Below are positions 22,137 to 30,372 of a DNA stretch of 58,278 bases, piece by piece. A model generated the notes under the pieces. That model was not told the DNA's origin. It ran no database searches and was given only the letters and a program-made list of their open reading frames with translations. Numbering within the stretch: the stretch's first letter is position 1; each line of letters opens with the position of its first letter. The position numbers were made by a program, and so were the translations under genes. The DNA comes from an uncultured Prevotellaceae bacterium. GTDB lineage: Bacteria; Bacteroidota; Bacteroidia; Bacteroidales; Bacteroidaceae. The stretch lies in NCBI GenBank assembly GCA_902761905.1, contig CACWMK010000030.1, positions 1-58,278 on the forward strand. Reading direction: 5' to 3'.

Positions 22137-24611
22137 TTATAAATTCTTCTTAGGATAGAGTGCGTCCCACCATGATGGGTCGTCCTTAAGCCACTTCTGG
22201 AACCAGGCCATCTGGGTGGCTAGCCACTTCTCCTTCTTATTATAATCGAGTATGTGGTGATTCTCGCCCTCAACCTCAACCAGCGATACCTCGCGGCCAA
22301 GCAACTTGAGTGCAGTAAACATCTGCAGACTCTCGATGAGTGGCACGTTGGTGTCGGCATTGCCATGCAGCAACAGCAGTGGGGTGTGAATCTTGTCGGC
22401 ATTGAACAGCGGACTCTGGTTTACATACAGCTGGCGATGGCTCCATGGATAGCTGTTGGCCATCGACACCTCGCTGTAGTTGTAGCCCCAATAGCCCTCG
22501 CCCCAGTAGCTGGTGTGGTTGGCTATACCAGCATGCGATACGGCAGCTGCAAAGATATCGGTCTGCGTCTGCAGATACTGGGTCATAAATCCGCCATACG
22601 ATGCGCCCATGCAGCCTATCTTATCCTTATTGATAAAGGGGTGAGCCTCACAAATCTTCTTAGTTCCCTCGATGATATCCTCAGCAGGACCCTGACCAGC
22701 AGTGTTTACATGGCGCGATGCCCACTCCTGACCAAAACCTGTAGCGCCACTTGGCTGCAGGATATAGGCCACATAGCCCAGCGAGTTCCAATACTGTGGA
22801 GCGTAAGGCGACTCGAAATATCGTGATACAGGCGAGCAGCCACCATAGTAGTACACGATCATAGGATACTTTTTGCTAGCATCGAAATCCTTAGGCAGAT
22901 ACATGCGACCATAAACCTTGTCGCCCTTAGAGTTGATGAAGTTCCAGTCCTCGCAGGTACCAATCTCAGCATCGCCCAGAGCCTCAGCACCATTGAAGAT
23001 TGAAGATTGAACATTGAACTTTCCGCCCTTAATAGTAGCGACATAGGCCGATGCAGGCTCCATGGTCTTGTACGACAGATAGGTCAATACAGGTGCATGG
23101 GCAGCCATATTGAAGCGGTATGCATAGTCGCCCTGGATGGGCAGCTTGGTTATCTTGCCAGTCTTAGGGTTAAGACTAAACATATTTACATAATCGCGAT
23201 CCTCGGCCGAGAAGTAAATCTGTCCGTCGGCCCACGACCAGTCAACACGCTCAATGCTAGGATTGAAGTCCTTGGTGAGTGGTGTAACCTGCTTGGTGGC
23301 AATATCGTAGAGGAACAGTTCGTTCTCTGTCATGCTAGGCGTGATAGTGGCTGGCAGCTGACAGCCGATACGATCGAAGGCCTCAGGATTGCCAGTAAAC
23401 AGTATCTGCTTGCCATCGGGCGAGAACGCAGCAGTGCCAAGGAATTCACCACCTACAATCAGTGTGTCGACAGCAAAGGTCTTAGCATCCATCACATACA
23501 CATCGCTCACAGACGTTGGGCGCTTGCTCAGGCGCGAGCGATTGCTGATGATGAGCAGCTTAGAGCCGTCCTGCGAGATGTCAAACAGATACTCGCCCTT
23601 GTTGCCAAAGGTGATGCGCTGGGTGACGCCAGTGGCTATATCATACTTGGCCAGATAGCCGCGCTTGCGCCAGCCTGGCTGACGGTCGTCCATCTCCAGC
23701 ACCTCGAACACATCCTTATCCTCCTTAGGACCTTCCTCCTCCATCGTGAAGATGAGATAATCCTCATTAGGTGAGATATTATAGCTGCCCTCAGGCACAT
23801 TGTATGCAAAACGTGTGCGGACGCCTGTGCGAGGGTCGACCTTATACAGCACGCGCTTGTCGCCATCCTTCTCTTCCTCTATCCATGCAATGCTCTTGGG
23901 CATCCATGTGGCATTGCTCTTGGGCTGCGAAATCAGCTTACCTGTCTTGACATCGCGCAACTCATAGCTCCACACGCTGTTGCCACCACGTGCTGTGGTC
24001 TGATAGGCCACGCAAGCCAACTGTCCGTCGGCCGACACGTTGATGCCACGCACACGGCGACCGTCAGTCAGGTCGTGCACCATGTAGGGGTGGCGAGAGT
24101 CAGTTGACAGTTGATAGTTGATAGTTGACAGTTGAGAGTTGACAGTTGACAGTTGTGATTCTATAACCACCTTGATAGAGTCAGTGTCCTTAGGCTCAGC
24201 CAGATACTGGATAGTAAAGGTGTGGTGTTCAGGGGCGAGTTTTAGTTCGCCACCAACCTCGACACCATCGATAAACAGCTTAGAGTGCTTGGGACCCTTA
24301 ACCTCGATCTTACCCTTAAGGTAGCTGCTATTGTTCAGATAGAAACTAAGCAGACCCACGCTCTTGCTGTCGGCCAGCGACGGCAGCACCTGGCCAGAGA
24401 ATTTGCCAGTGGGCTGCGATGTGAGCGCGATGGCACCCATCAGCGAGTTGGGGTCGAACTTCTTGCCCTGCACATCTACAGTATCCACACCAAAAGGTGC
24501 AGCCACAGCATATGGGCCAGCGATATTAAACTCAGTGACAGCGGTCTTGACCTGCGCCATCGATGACAGCGCACAGCCAGCCGCGAACAGTAAAAATAAT
24601 ACTTTCTTCAT
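22137..24611 (-). CDS. S9-family prolyl oligopeptidase-like peptidase
   Basis: An 824-aa exported serine peptidase. The signal peptide ends about residue 19 (CALSSMAQ). The middle is a beta-propeller (repeated blades with DG or PDG turns such as AAFSPDGKQILFTG). The C-terminal alpha/beta-hydrolase has GASYGG (Ser near 674), HGNADTNVP (Asp near 750) and GENHHI (His near 783), a complete triad. It probably trims peptides in the periplasm, as DPP-type enzymes do. Two short repeat tracts lie in frame: SQLSTVNSQLST-type residues near 150-170 and FNVQSSIFN near 535. A 25-bp leader repeat lies just before the ATG. Convergent with the primase gene. Confidence 0.88.
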   Translation of the reverse strand: MKKVLFLLFAAGCALSSMAQVKTAVTEFNIAGPYAVAAPFGVDTVDVQGKKFDPNSLMGAIALTSQPTGKFSGQVLPSLADSKSVGLLSFYLNNSSYLKGKIEVKGPKHSKLFIDGVEVGGELKLAPEHHTFTIQYLAEPKDTDSIKVVIESQLSTVNSQLSTINYQLSTDSRHPYMVHDLTDGRRVRGINVSADGQLACVAYQTTARGGNSVWSYELRDVKTGKLISQPKSNATWMPKSIAWIEEEKDGDKRVLYKVDPRTGVRTRFAYNVPEGSYNISPNEDYLIFTMEEEGPKEDKDVFEVLEMDDRQPGWRKRGYLAKYDIATGVTQRITFGNKGEYLFDISQDGSKLLIISNRSRLSKRPTSVSDVYVMDAKTFAVDTLIVGGEFLGTAAFSPDGKQILFTGNPEAFDRIGCQLPATITPSMTENELFLYDIATKQVTPLTKDFNPSIERVDWSWADGQIYFSAEDRDYVNMFSLNPKTGKITKLPIQGDYAYRFNMAAHAPVLTYLSYKTMEPASAYVATIKGGKFNVQSSIFNGAEALGDAEIGTCEDWNFINSKGDKVYGRMYLPKDFDASKKYPMIVYYYGGCSPVSRYFESPYAPQYWNSLGYVAYILQPSGATGFGQEWASRHVNTAGQGPAEDIIEGTKKICEAHPFINKDKIGCMGASYGGFMTQYLQTQTDIFAAAVSHAGIANHTSYWGEGYWGYNYSEVSMANSYPWSHRQLYVNQSPLFNADKIHTPLLLLHGNADTNVPLIESLQMFTALKLLGREVSLVEVEGENHHILDYNKKEKWLATQMAWFQKWLKDDPSWWDALYPKKNL
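22995..23022. repeat. GAAGATTGAA tandem repeat inside the S9 gene
   Basis: GAAGATTGAAGATTGAACATTGAA-type units, three to four copies, in frame within the peptidase (encodes FNVQSSIFN). Confidence 0.5.
24097..24155. repeat. CAACTGTCAA tandem repeat inside the S9 gene
   Basis: About six copies of the GTTGACAGTT / GTTGATAGTT unit, in frame. Encodes SQLSTVNSQLSTINYQLST within a loop of the N-terminal region. Same family as 6156-6198 and 25574-25637. Confidence 0.65.
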
Positions 24612-24613
24612 AA

Positions 24614-24638
24614 TAATGTTAATACTTCGTATTGAGCC
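24614..24638 (-). promoter_or_regulatory. 25-bp leader repeat before the S9 gene
   Basis: On the minus strand GGCTCAATACGAAGTATTAA plus CATTA, identical to 38125-38149. It ends 2 bases before the S9 ATG and touches the rsgA stop codon. Confidence 0.55.
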
Positions 24639-25576
24639 TAGTATGCCTCACGATACTTGCCCTCGTCCTTATCATTCAGCATCGACAGGTACGACTGGTA
24701 TCGGCTTTCGGCTATATAATGGTCTTCGAGCGCCTTCAGCACAGCGCATCCAGGTTCGTGGGTGTGAGTGCAGTTAGAGAAACGGCAGTCCTGCGAGAAG
24801 TGGAATATCTCCTTGAAGTAGCTGGTGAGTTCCTCTGGTTCCATATCGAACGTGCCAAAGCCCTTGATGCCTGGAGTGTCGATGAGGAAGGCGGGTGTTT
24901 GCCCAGGGGTGATGGGTGATAGTGGTATCATCTCGCTGAAAGTGGTGGTGTGCTGACCAGTGTTGTGCGCATCGCTAATCTCGGCCGTGCGCTGACTGGC
25001 ACCTGGCACCAGGAGGTTGATGAGTGTGCTCTTGCCCACTCCACTATTGCCGCTGAGCAGTGTTATCTTGTCGGCCAGCAGCGGCTGCAGGGCATCCACC
25101 CCATCGCCAGTGCTTGCAGATATCTGATAGCACTCGTAGCCGACGGTCTGATACAGATTGACCATCGCCCCCTGATAGCGCAGCATGTCCTCATCCAGCA
25201 GGTCGGTCTTGTTGAACACCAGTATCACTGGCACACGATAAGCCTCGGCCGATGCCAGGAAGCGGTCGATAAACGTGGTGCTGGTCTGCGGATTGGCCAC
25301 AGTAACCACCAGCATGGCCTGGTCTACATTGGCCGCCAGGATATGGCTCTGCTTACTCAGGTTGATACTCTTGCGAATGATATAGTTGCGACGGTCCTCG
25401 ATCTCAGTTATCCAGTCGCCCTCGCCCACCGTCACACGGTCGCCCACAGCCACAGGATTGGTGCTGCGTATGCCCTTAAGACGGAAGTTACCCTTTATCT
25501 TACAATCAATCAGCTGGCCATCGTCTGTCAAGACGGTGTACCAGCTGCCTGTATTTTTAATAACAAGTCCTTTCAA
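24638..25576 (-). CDS. rsgA: Ribosome small-subunit biogenesis GTPase RsgA
   Basis: A 312-aa circularly permuted GTPase that helps mature the 30S subunit. An N-terminal OB-fold lies at about 1-70. The G4 motif FNKTDL is followed by G1 [10 protein letters not shown] and G3 DTPGIKGFG, the permuted order that defines YjeQ/RsgA. The C-terminal zinc module is visible in [14 protein letters not shown] (two Cys, His, Cys). Length is normal. It lies between frr upstream and the S9 peptidase downstream on the same strand; separate promoters cannot be excluded. Confidence 0.93.
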   Translation of the reverse strand: MKGLVIKNTGSWYTVLTDDGQLIDCKIKGNFRLKGIRSTNPVAVGDRVTVGEGDWITEIEDRRNYIIRKSINLSKQSHILAANVDQAMLVVTVANPQTSTTFIDRFLASAEAYRVPVILVFNKTDLLDEDMLRYQGAMVNLYQTVGYECYQISASTGDGVDALQPLLADKITLLSGNSGVGKSTLINLLVPGASQRTAEISDAHNTGQHTTTFSEMIPLSPITPGQTPAFLIDTPGIKGFGTFDMEPEELTSYFKEIFHFSQDCRFSNCTHTHEPGCAVLKALEDHYIAESRYQSYLSMLNDKDEGKYREAY

Positions 25577-25637
25577 CTTTCAACTATCAACTGTCAACTA
25601 TCAACTATCAACTGTCAACTGTCAACTATCAACTAAA
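25574..25637. repeat. CAACTATCAA-type tandem repeat between frr and rsgA
   Basis: Six or seven copies of a 9-10-bp unit alternating CAACTATCAA and CAACTGTCAA. It fills the whole gap and touches the rsgA start region and the frr stop. Confidence 0.7.
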
Positions 25638-26193
25638 CAGTCATGATTTCCTTATTCTTGGCCGCAATCAGGTCGTCGATCTTCTTGATATACTTATCGT
25701 GCAACTTCTGCAGATCGTTCTCAGCATCCTTCTCCAGGTCCTCTGAGAGTCCGTCCTTGATAGCCTTCTTAAGTTTGTCCTTGATATCACCACGCACGTT
25801 GCGCACCTCAACCTTAGCCTTCTCAGCAATCTTGTTGCACTGCTTGGTCAGGTCGCGACGACGCTCCTCAGTGGGCTGAGGAATGTTCAGGCGGATAATC
25901 TCACCGTTGTTCTCAGGCGTGATACCAACATCGCTATCCATGATAGCCTTCTCGATGTTACGAATCTCCTTGCGATCCCATGGCTTGATGGCGATGGTGC
26001 GAGGATCGGGCACGCTCACGTTGGCCACCTGATTCAGGGGCACCTTGCTGCCATACACTTCTACGCGTACAGCATCGAGAATAGCCACGTTGGCGCGGCC
26101 GGCACGAATGCGGTTCAGCTCCTCTTCGAGGTACATAGCTGCCATCTCCATGCGCTCTTCACTCTTGCTTAAAATTTCTTTTACGTCAACCAT
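25633..26193 (-). CDS. frr: Ribosome recycling factor
   Basis: A 186-aa Frr. Recognised by the N-terminal ERMEMAAMYLEEELNRIRAGRA helix, the domain II signature NQVANVSVPDPRTIAIKPWDR, and IRLNIPQPTEERRRDL in the second long helix. It splits post-termination ribosomes together with EF-G. The promoter is TACTTTTG on the minus strand at 26225-26232. Confidence 0.95.
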   Translation of the reverse strand: MVDVKEILSKSEERMEMAAMYLEEELNRIRAGRANVAILDAVRVEVYGSKVPLNQVANVSVPDPRTIAIKPWDRKEIRNIEKAIMDSDVGITPENNGEIIRLNIPQPTEERRRDLTKQCNKIAEKAKVEVRNVRGDIKDKLKKAIKDGLSEDLEKDAENDLQKLHDKYIKKIDDLIAAKNKEIMTV

Positions 26194-26224
26194 AATTTAT
26201 GTACTTTTAGTCGTTTTCTGATGA

Positions 26225-26232
26225 CAAAAGTA
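26225..26232 (-). promoter_or_regulatory. Promoter -7 box of frr
   Basis: The minus strand reads TACTTTTG, 32 bp before the frr ATG. Confidence 0.55.
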
Positions 26233-26305
26233 AGGTTTTTCTGCGAAAGTACCAAATAATTGCGTTTTTTTCGTTCAAAAATTTTGTTATTTATACAAAA
26301 ATGGC

Positions 26306-26313
26306 TACCTTTG
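26306..26313 (+). promoter_or_regulatory. Promoter -7 box of the kinase cluster
   Basis: TACCTTTG followed by CG, 33 bp before the ATG at 26347. No further promoter or terminator is evident in the short gaps (12, 0 and 16 bp) between the four kinase genes, so they are probably one transcript. Confidence 0.6.
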
Positions 26314-26346
26314 CGCTTGATTACTACCATACTTAGGACACAATAG

Positions 26347-28374
26347 ATGTATACAGATATAATACATAATTATGGTTACCTGATAGCAGCATTCTTATTT
26401 TCTGCTGCTTGTATGGTGGTATACAACAGGCTGACATACTACAAACAGCGAAGGGTGACGCGACGCCTGCAACGGCTGAACACACAGCTATCACTCATTA
26501 TGGATGCCAACAAGACAGGTGCCTGGACATACGATATCAAGAAAAACCAATTTAAGGTAATATCCAAACACGATCTTACAGAAACGCTCTACACTCCGTT
26601 CGAATTCTCAAAACACTGCAATCGCGATGACTTCTTGAATATAGAGAAGGCCATCGACGCCCTGATGAACAGAGAGATACTGACTGAGACGCTGACCGCA
26701 CGCAACGACCCTGCTGATGGCGAGGAACTGAAGTACTATGAGATAACACTATCAGTGCTGCGCCGCAATCGCAAAGACATGCCAATGGAGATACTGGGCA
26801 CACAGCGCGACATAACACAGGAGACAAAGCGTGCAGAGGAGATAAAGGACCTGATGCTGAGGTCGCAAAATGTGTTCAACTCGTCGTTGGTGGATATGAT
26901 ATACTACGATGCCAAGGGCAATCTGGCCGACCTGAACGAGACAGCCTGCCACACGTTTGGCGTGAAGGATGCCCAGGCGCTCATCAAGCGTGGTATGAAG
27001 ATGAACGACATACCATCCTACAGAGACATCGACGTGCAGAAGCTGGAGCACACCACCCTGTCATCGATCACTGACATAGCACAGGTGAAGGCCACTGACG
27101 AGCGTATACCTGAGGTGACGGTGACCAGCAAGATGTACTACGAAGTGATGCTAGGCCCTATACGCGACCAGCTGAACAATCTGATGGGAGTAATAGCTGC
27201 AGGACGCGACATAACAGAGATGGTAGAGTCGAACCACAGAATGAAGGAGTCGAGCCGACTCATCGAGGAGCGCACCAAGGCTCTGCAGCAGTACGTAAGA
27301 GACATAAACTACTCGCTCGAGGTGAGCGAGAGCCGACTGACAAACTACTATCCTGACTGCCACGAACTGGAGATACTGAGCGACCTGAGCGGACCAGGCA
27401 AACGCATACCACAGCTGCACGCTGTGGCACTGATGCACAAGGACAACCAACGCGCCGCCAAGAACATCATAAAGCGTATGGACCGTCGACACATGGGCAC
27501 CATATCAGAGACACTGCACACAAAACTGCAGGACAAGCAAGGGCGCGATATATACCTGAACCTGAATATGATGCCTATCACTGACAAGGCTGGCCACGTG
27601 ACCCACTACTTTGGCATACTGCGCAACGATACAGAGATGGTCCACACAGAGCTGCGACTGAAGGAGGAAACAGCAAAGGCACAAGAGGAAGAGCAACTTA
27701 AGAACACATTCCTGCTCAACATGAGCTATGAGCTGCGAGTGCCACTGCAGGCTGTGATAGGATATGCAGAACTGTTCAACACAGAGCACGACATGAACGA
27801 CGAGCGCATATTTGCTGAGGAGATAAAGAAGAACACTGACGTGCTGCTGAGTCTGATAAACGACATACTGTTTATATCGCGACTTGACGCCCACATGATA
27901 GAGTACCACTACGAGACATGCGACTTTGCATCGCTGTTTGAGGGATGGTGCCAGCTGGGCTGGAGCAACGTGAAGCAGTCGATACCACGCACGATAAAGA
28001 ACCCATACCAATCGCTGGTGGTAAACATAGACCCACAGAATCTGGGACTGGCCATCAAGAAGCTGTGCGCCTACTCAGGTATGTGCGCCAACCAAGGCGG
28101 CCTGAAGGCCAAATACGAATACCTGCACGACGAACTTATAATAATCGTGGAGGACACTGGCGAGGGCATGGAGTTTGACGAGGTGCCAAGAGCCTTCGAC
28201 CGCTTTGCGCGCGAGGGCAAGCGTAAGCACATAGGCACAGGCCTCGACCTGCCTATAGTGAAGGAGATGGCAGAACAGATGGGCGGCACCATCGACGTGC
28301 TGTCAGAGCCAGCCAAGGGTAGCACATACTTTATGAGCATACCTAGCGAGATGATAAGTTATGTAAAGAAATAA
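26347..28374 (+). CDS. Histidine-kinase-like protein lacking the catalytic His
   Basis: A 675-aa membrane protein: one helix at about 10-27, PAS-like regions at about 45-165 and 175-305, a linker, then a kinase module. The H-box reads LLNMSYELRVPL: Tyr461 (codon TAT, 27727-27729) stands where kinases have His. The usual N-box Asn is also missing (AIKKLCAYSG instead of LxNAxKY), while the G boxes EDTGEGM and GTGLDLPIV remain. It is therefore probably a pseudokinase that senses or scaffolds rather than transfers phosphate. Its PAS region (VDMIYYDAKGNLADLNE) is closest to that of the third kinase in the cluster. First gene of a four-gene unit. Confidence 0.8.
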   Translation: MYTDIIHNYGYLIAAFLFSAACMVVYNRLTYYKQRRVTRRLQRLNTQLSLIMDANKTGAWTYDIKKNQFKVISKHDLTETLYTPFEFSKHCNRDDFLNIEKAIDALMNREILTETLTARNDPADGEELKYYEITLSVLRRNRKDMPMEILGTQRDITQETKRAEEIKDLMLRSQNVFNSSLVDMIYYDAKGNLADLNETACHTFGVKDAQALIKRGMKMNDIPSYRDIDVQKLEHTTLSSITDIAQVKATDERIPEVTVTSKMYYEVMLGPIRDQLNNLMGVIAAGRDITEMVESNHRMKESSRLIEERTKALQQYVRDINYSLEVSESRLTNYYPDCHELEILSDLSGPGKRIPQLHAVALMHKDNQRAAKNIIKRMDRRHMGTISETLHTKLQDKQGRDIYLNLNMMPITDKAGHVTHYFGILRNDTEMVHTELRLKEETAKAQEEEQLKNTFLLNMSYELRVPLQAVIGYAELFNTEHDMNDERIFAEEIKKNTDVLLSLINDILFISRLDAHMIEYHYETCDFASLFEGWCQLGWSNVKQSIPRTIKNPYQSLVVNIDPQNLGLAIKKLCAYSGMCANQGGLKAKYEYLHDELIIIVEDTGEGMEFDEVPRAFDRFAREGKRKHIGTGLDLPIVKEMAEQMGGTIDVLSEPAKGSTYFMSIPSEMISYVKK

Positions 28375-28386
28375 AGAAGTGTAAGC

Positions 28387-30372
28387 ATGCAGATACTGAT
28401 AGCAATACTAACCCTGATGGTCATTATCATAGGAGTGATACTGAACCGCATAACGCTCTACAGCATTCGAAAGAATACTGAGAGGGCCAGGGAAATTGCC
28501 ACCATCATGCAGCACACGCTTAACGATAACAACTATGTGACCAAGCTGAGCCTGAAGGAGCGACGCGCAGATAATATGTATGGCGACTTCCTGCCACCTG
28601 AGGGCATGACTTACGAAGAGAGTCTGCTATACGTCCACCCTGAGGATAAGCACAATTATCAGAACTTTATGAACCGTCTGGTGCGTGGCGAGAAGTCTAC
28701 TGAGACCTGCTATCGCTGGGACAAGAGCCTGAGTCTGCATCTGGGCGACTGGCACTACATGAGAGTAGTAGGTGTAGGCGAGTATGACGAGAGCGACAGC
28801 AAAGTACCACTGCACCTGTACTGCACGCTATACGACGAGACAGAACAGCGACTGCAGCAGAAGGAGGAGATGGACCTGACAGACCGCTATCGCAAGCTGT
28901 TTGAGCAGAGTATCGTGGGCCAGGCATTCTACGACAAGGAGGGGCACCTGCTGACGGCCAACCAGAAACTGCGCGAGATACTGAAGTTTAAGGGCGAAAA
29001 CGACCCATTCTATCATACCGACACACTGTTTGAGCTGCCCACATTCCGCAATCTGCTGCACGTGGACGCTGTAGACGATCTGTACTTCTGCACTCAGACG
29101 GTGATATACGAGCGCGACGTGAATCTGGCATCAGAGATACGTGTGCACCCCATCTACCACGACAACCAGCTACAGATGTTTACGCTCTACATACGCGACA
29201 TAACCCAGGAGCGCGAGCTATATCTGCAGCACAAGCGCAACCTGCAGCAGATAAATCGCACCAACAAGCACATCAAGAAGTATGAGACTGAACTTAAGTA
29301 CCTGATGGAGAACGTCGACATGCGATTCTTCCGCACATCGTTCGAGAAGCGCGAGCTATATCTGTACAAGGAGATGAGTCAGCCAGAGAAGACATTGACA
29401 TTCGACGACATGATAGCACGCTTCATGGAAGGCGAATTTGCCCAGGCACTGCAGAACCCATTCGAGCTGCTGAAGGAGCCAAAGTCGAAACTATGCCACA
29501 TGCACTCACTATTCCACGACAACAGCGAACTGGAGTGGAACTTCATCGACAGCGTGCCATACTATGACGAGACAGGCCGCCAGACAGGCACATACGGCGT
29601 GGTGCGCAATGTGACCAAGCTGATGGAAAAGCAGGAACTACTGAAGAAGGAGACTGAACGAGCCAGTCAGAGCGGTATACGCAAGAGTACGTTCCTGGCC
29701 AGCATGAGTCATGAGATACGCACACCACTTAACGCTATCGTAGGATTCAGCGATGTGCTGGCCACACAGGACACACATGAGGAGCGCGAACACATAATCG
29801 ACGTGATAACGACCAACTGCGACATGCTGCTGCGACTGGTTAACGACATGCTGGCACTGTCGTCGCTCGAAAATGGCGACATCTACATCAAGCCTGCACG
29901 ACTTAACTTCACCAAGTGCTTTGCCGATGTGACAGCATCGCTGGCCAGAAGAGTGCAGAACCCACTGGTAGAGTACATAGTAGACAACCCCTACCCCAAG
30001 CTGTACACCACGCTCGACGGCGGACGCATACAGCAGGTGATAACAAACTTTGTGACCAATGCTGTAAAGTACACCCACAAGGGGCACATAAAGATAGGAT
30101 ATCGCAAGGAGACACGCCACAACCAAGAAGGTCTGTACATCTACTGCGAAGACACTGGCGACGGCATACCAAAGGAGCATCAGGGCAAGGTGTTCGACAA
30201 GTTTGTGAAACTGAATGACTTTGTACAGGGTACTGGTCTGGGCCTGAATATATGTAAGGTGATAGTCGACAACTGCAAAGGCGACATCGGCGTGACATCC
30301 GAGGGCAAGGGATGTGGTTCTACATTCTGGACGTGGATACCCTGCAAAGAAGAAAAAGAAGAAACAACCTAA
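28387..30372 (+). CDS. PAS-domain sensor histidine kinase
   Basis: A 661-aa protein with one N-terminal helix (about 3-22) and no periplasmic domain. PAS-like regions follow (GDFLPPEGMTYEESLLYVHPED; QAFYDKEGHLLTANQKL). HisKA has SMSHEIRTPLNAIVGFS with His442, and HATPase has VTNAVKYTHKG, EDTGDGIP and GTGLGLNICK, all intact. There is no receiver domain. Its middle region is closest to that of the fourth kinase. The stop overlaps the next start as TAATG. Confidence 0.85.
   Translation: MQILIAILTLMVIIIGVILNRITLYSIRKNTERAREIATIMQHTLNDNNYVTKLSLKERRADNMYGDFLPPEGMTYEESLLYVHPEDKHNYQNFMNRLVRGEKSTETCYRWDKSLSLHLGDWHYMRVVGVGEYDESDSKVPLHLYCTLYDETEQRLQQKEEMDLTDRYRKLFEQSIVGQAFYDKEGHLLTANQKLREILKFKGENDPFYHTDTLFELPTFRNLLHVDAVDDLYFCTQTVIYERDVNLASEIRVHPIYHDNQLQMFTLYIRDITQERELYLQHKRNLQQINRTNKHIKKYETELKYLMENVDMRFFRTSFEKRELYLYKEMSQPEKTLTFDDMIARFMEGEFAQALQNPFELLKEPKSKLCHMHSLFHDNSELEWNFIDSVPYYDETGRQTGTYGVVRNVTKLMEKQELLKKETERASQSGIRKSTFLASMSHEIRTPLNAIVGFSDVLATQDTHEEREHIIDVITTNCDMLLRLVNDMLALSSLENGDIYIKPARLNFTKCFADVTASLARRVQNPLVEYIVDNPYPKLYTTLDGGRIQQVITNFVTNAVKYTHKGHIKIGYRKETRHNQEGLYIYCEDTGDGIPKEHQGKVFDKFVKLNDFVQGTGLGLNICKVIVDNCKGDIGVTSEGKGCGSTFWTWIPCKEEKEETT

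Noticed and set aside
25574-25637. Possible CRISPR array in the CAACTATCAA tracts
   Set aside because: The units are adjacent, 9-10 bp long and lack unique spacers; no cas genes are present.
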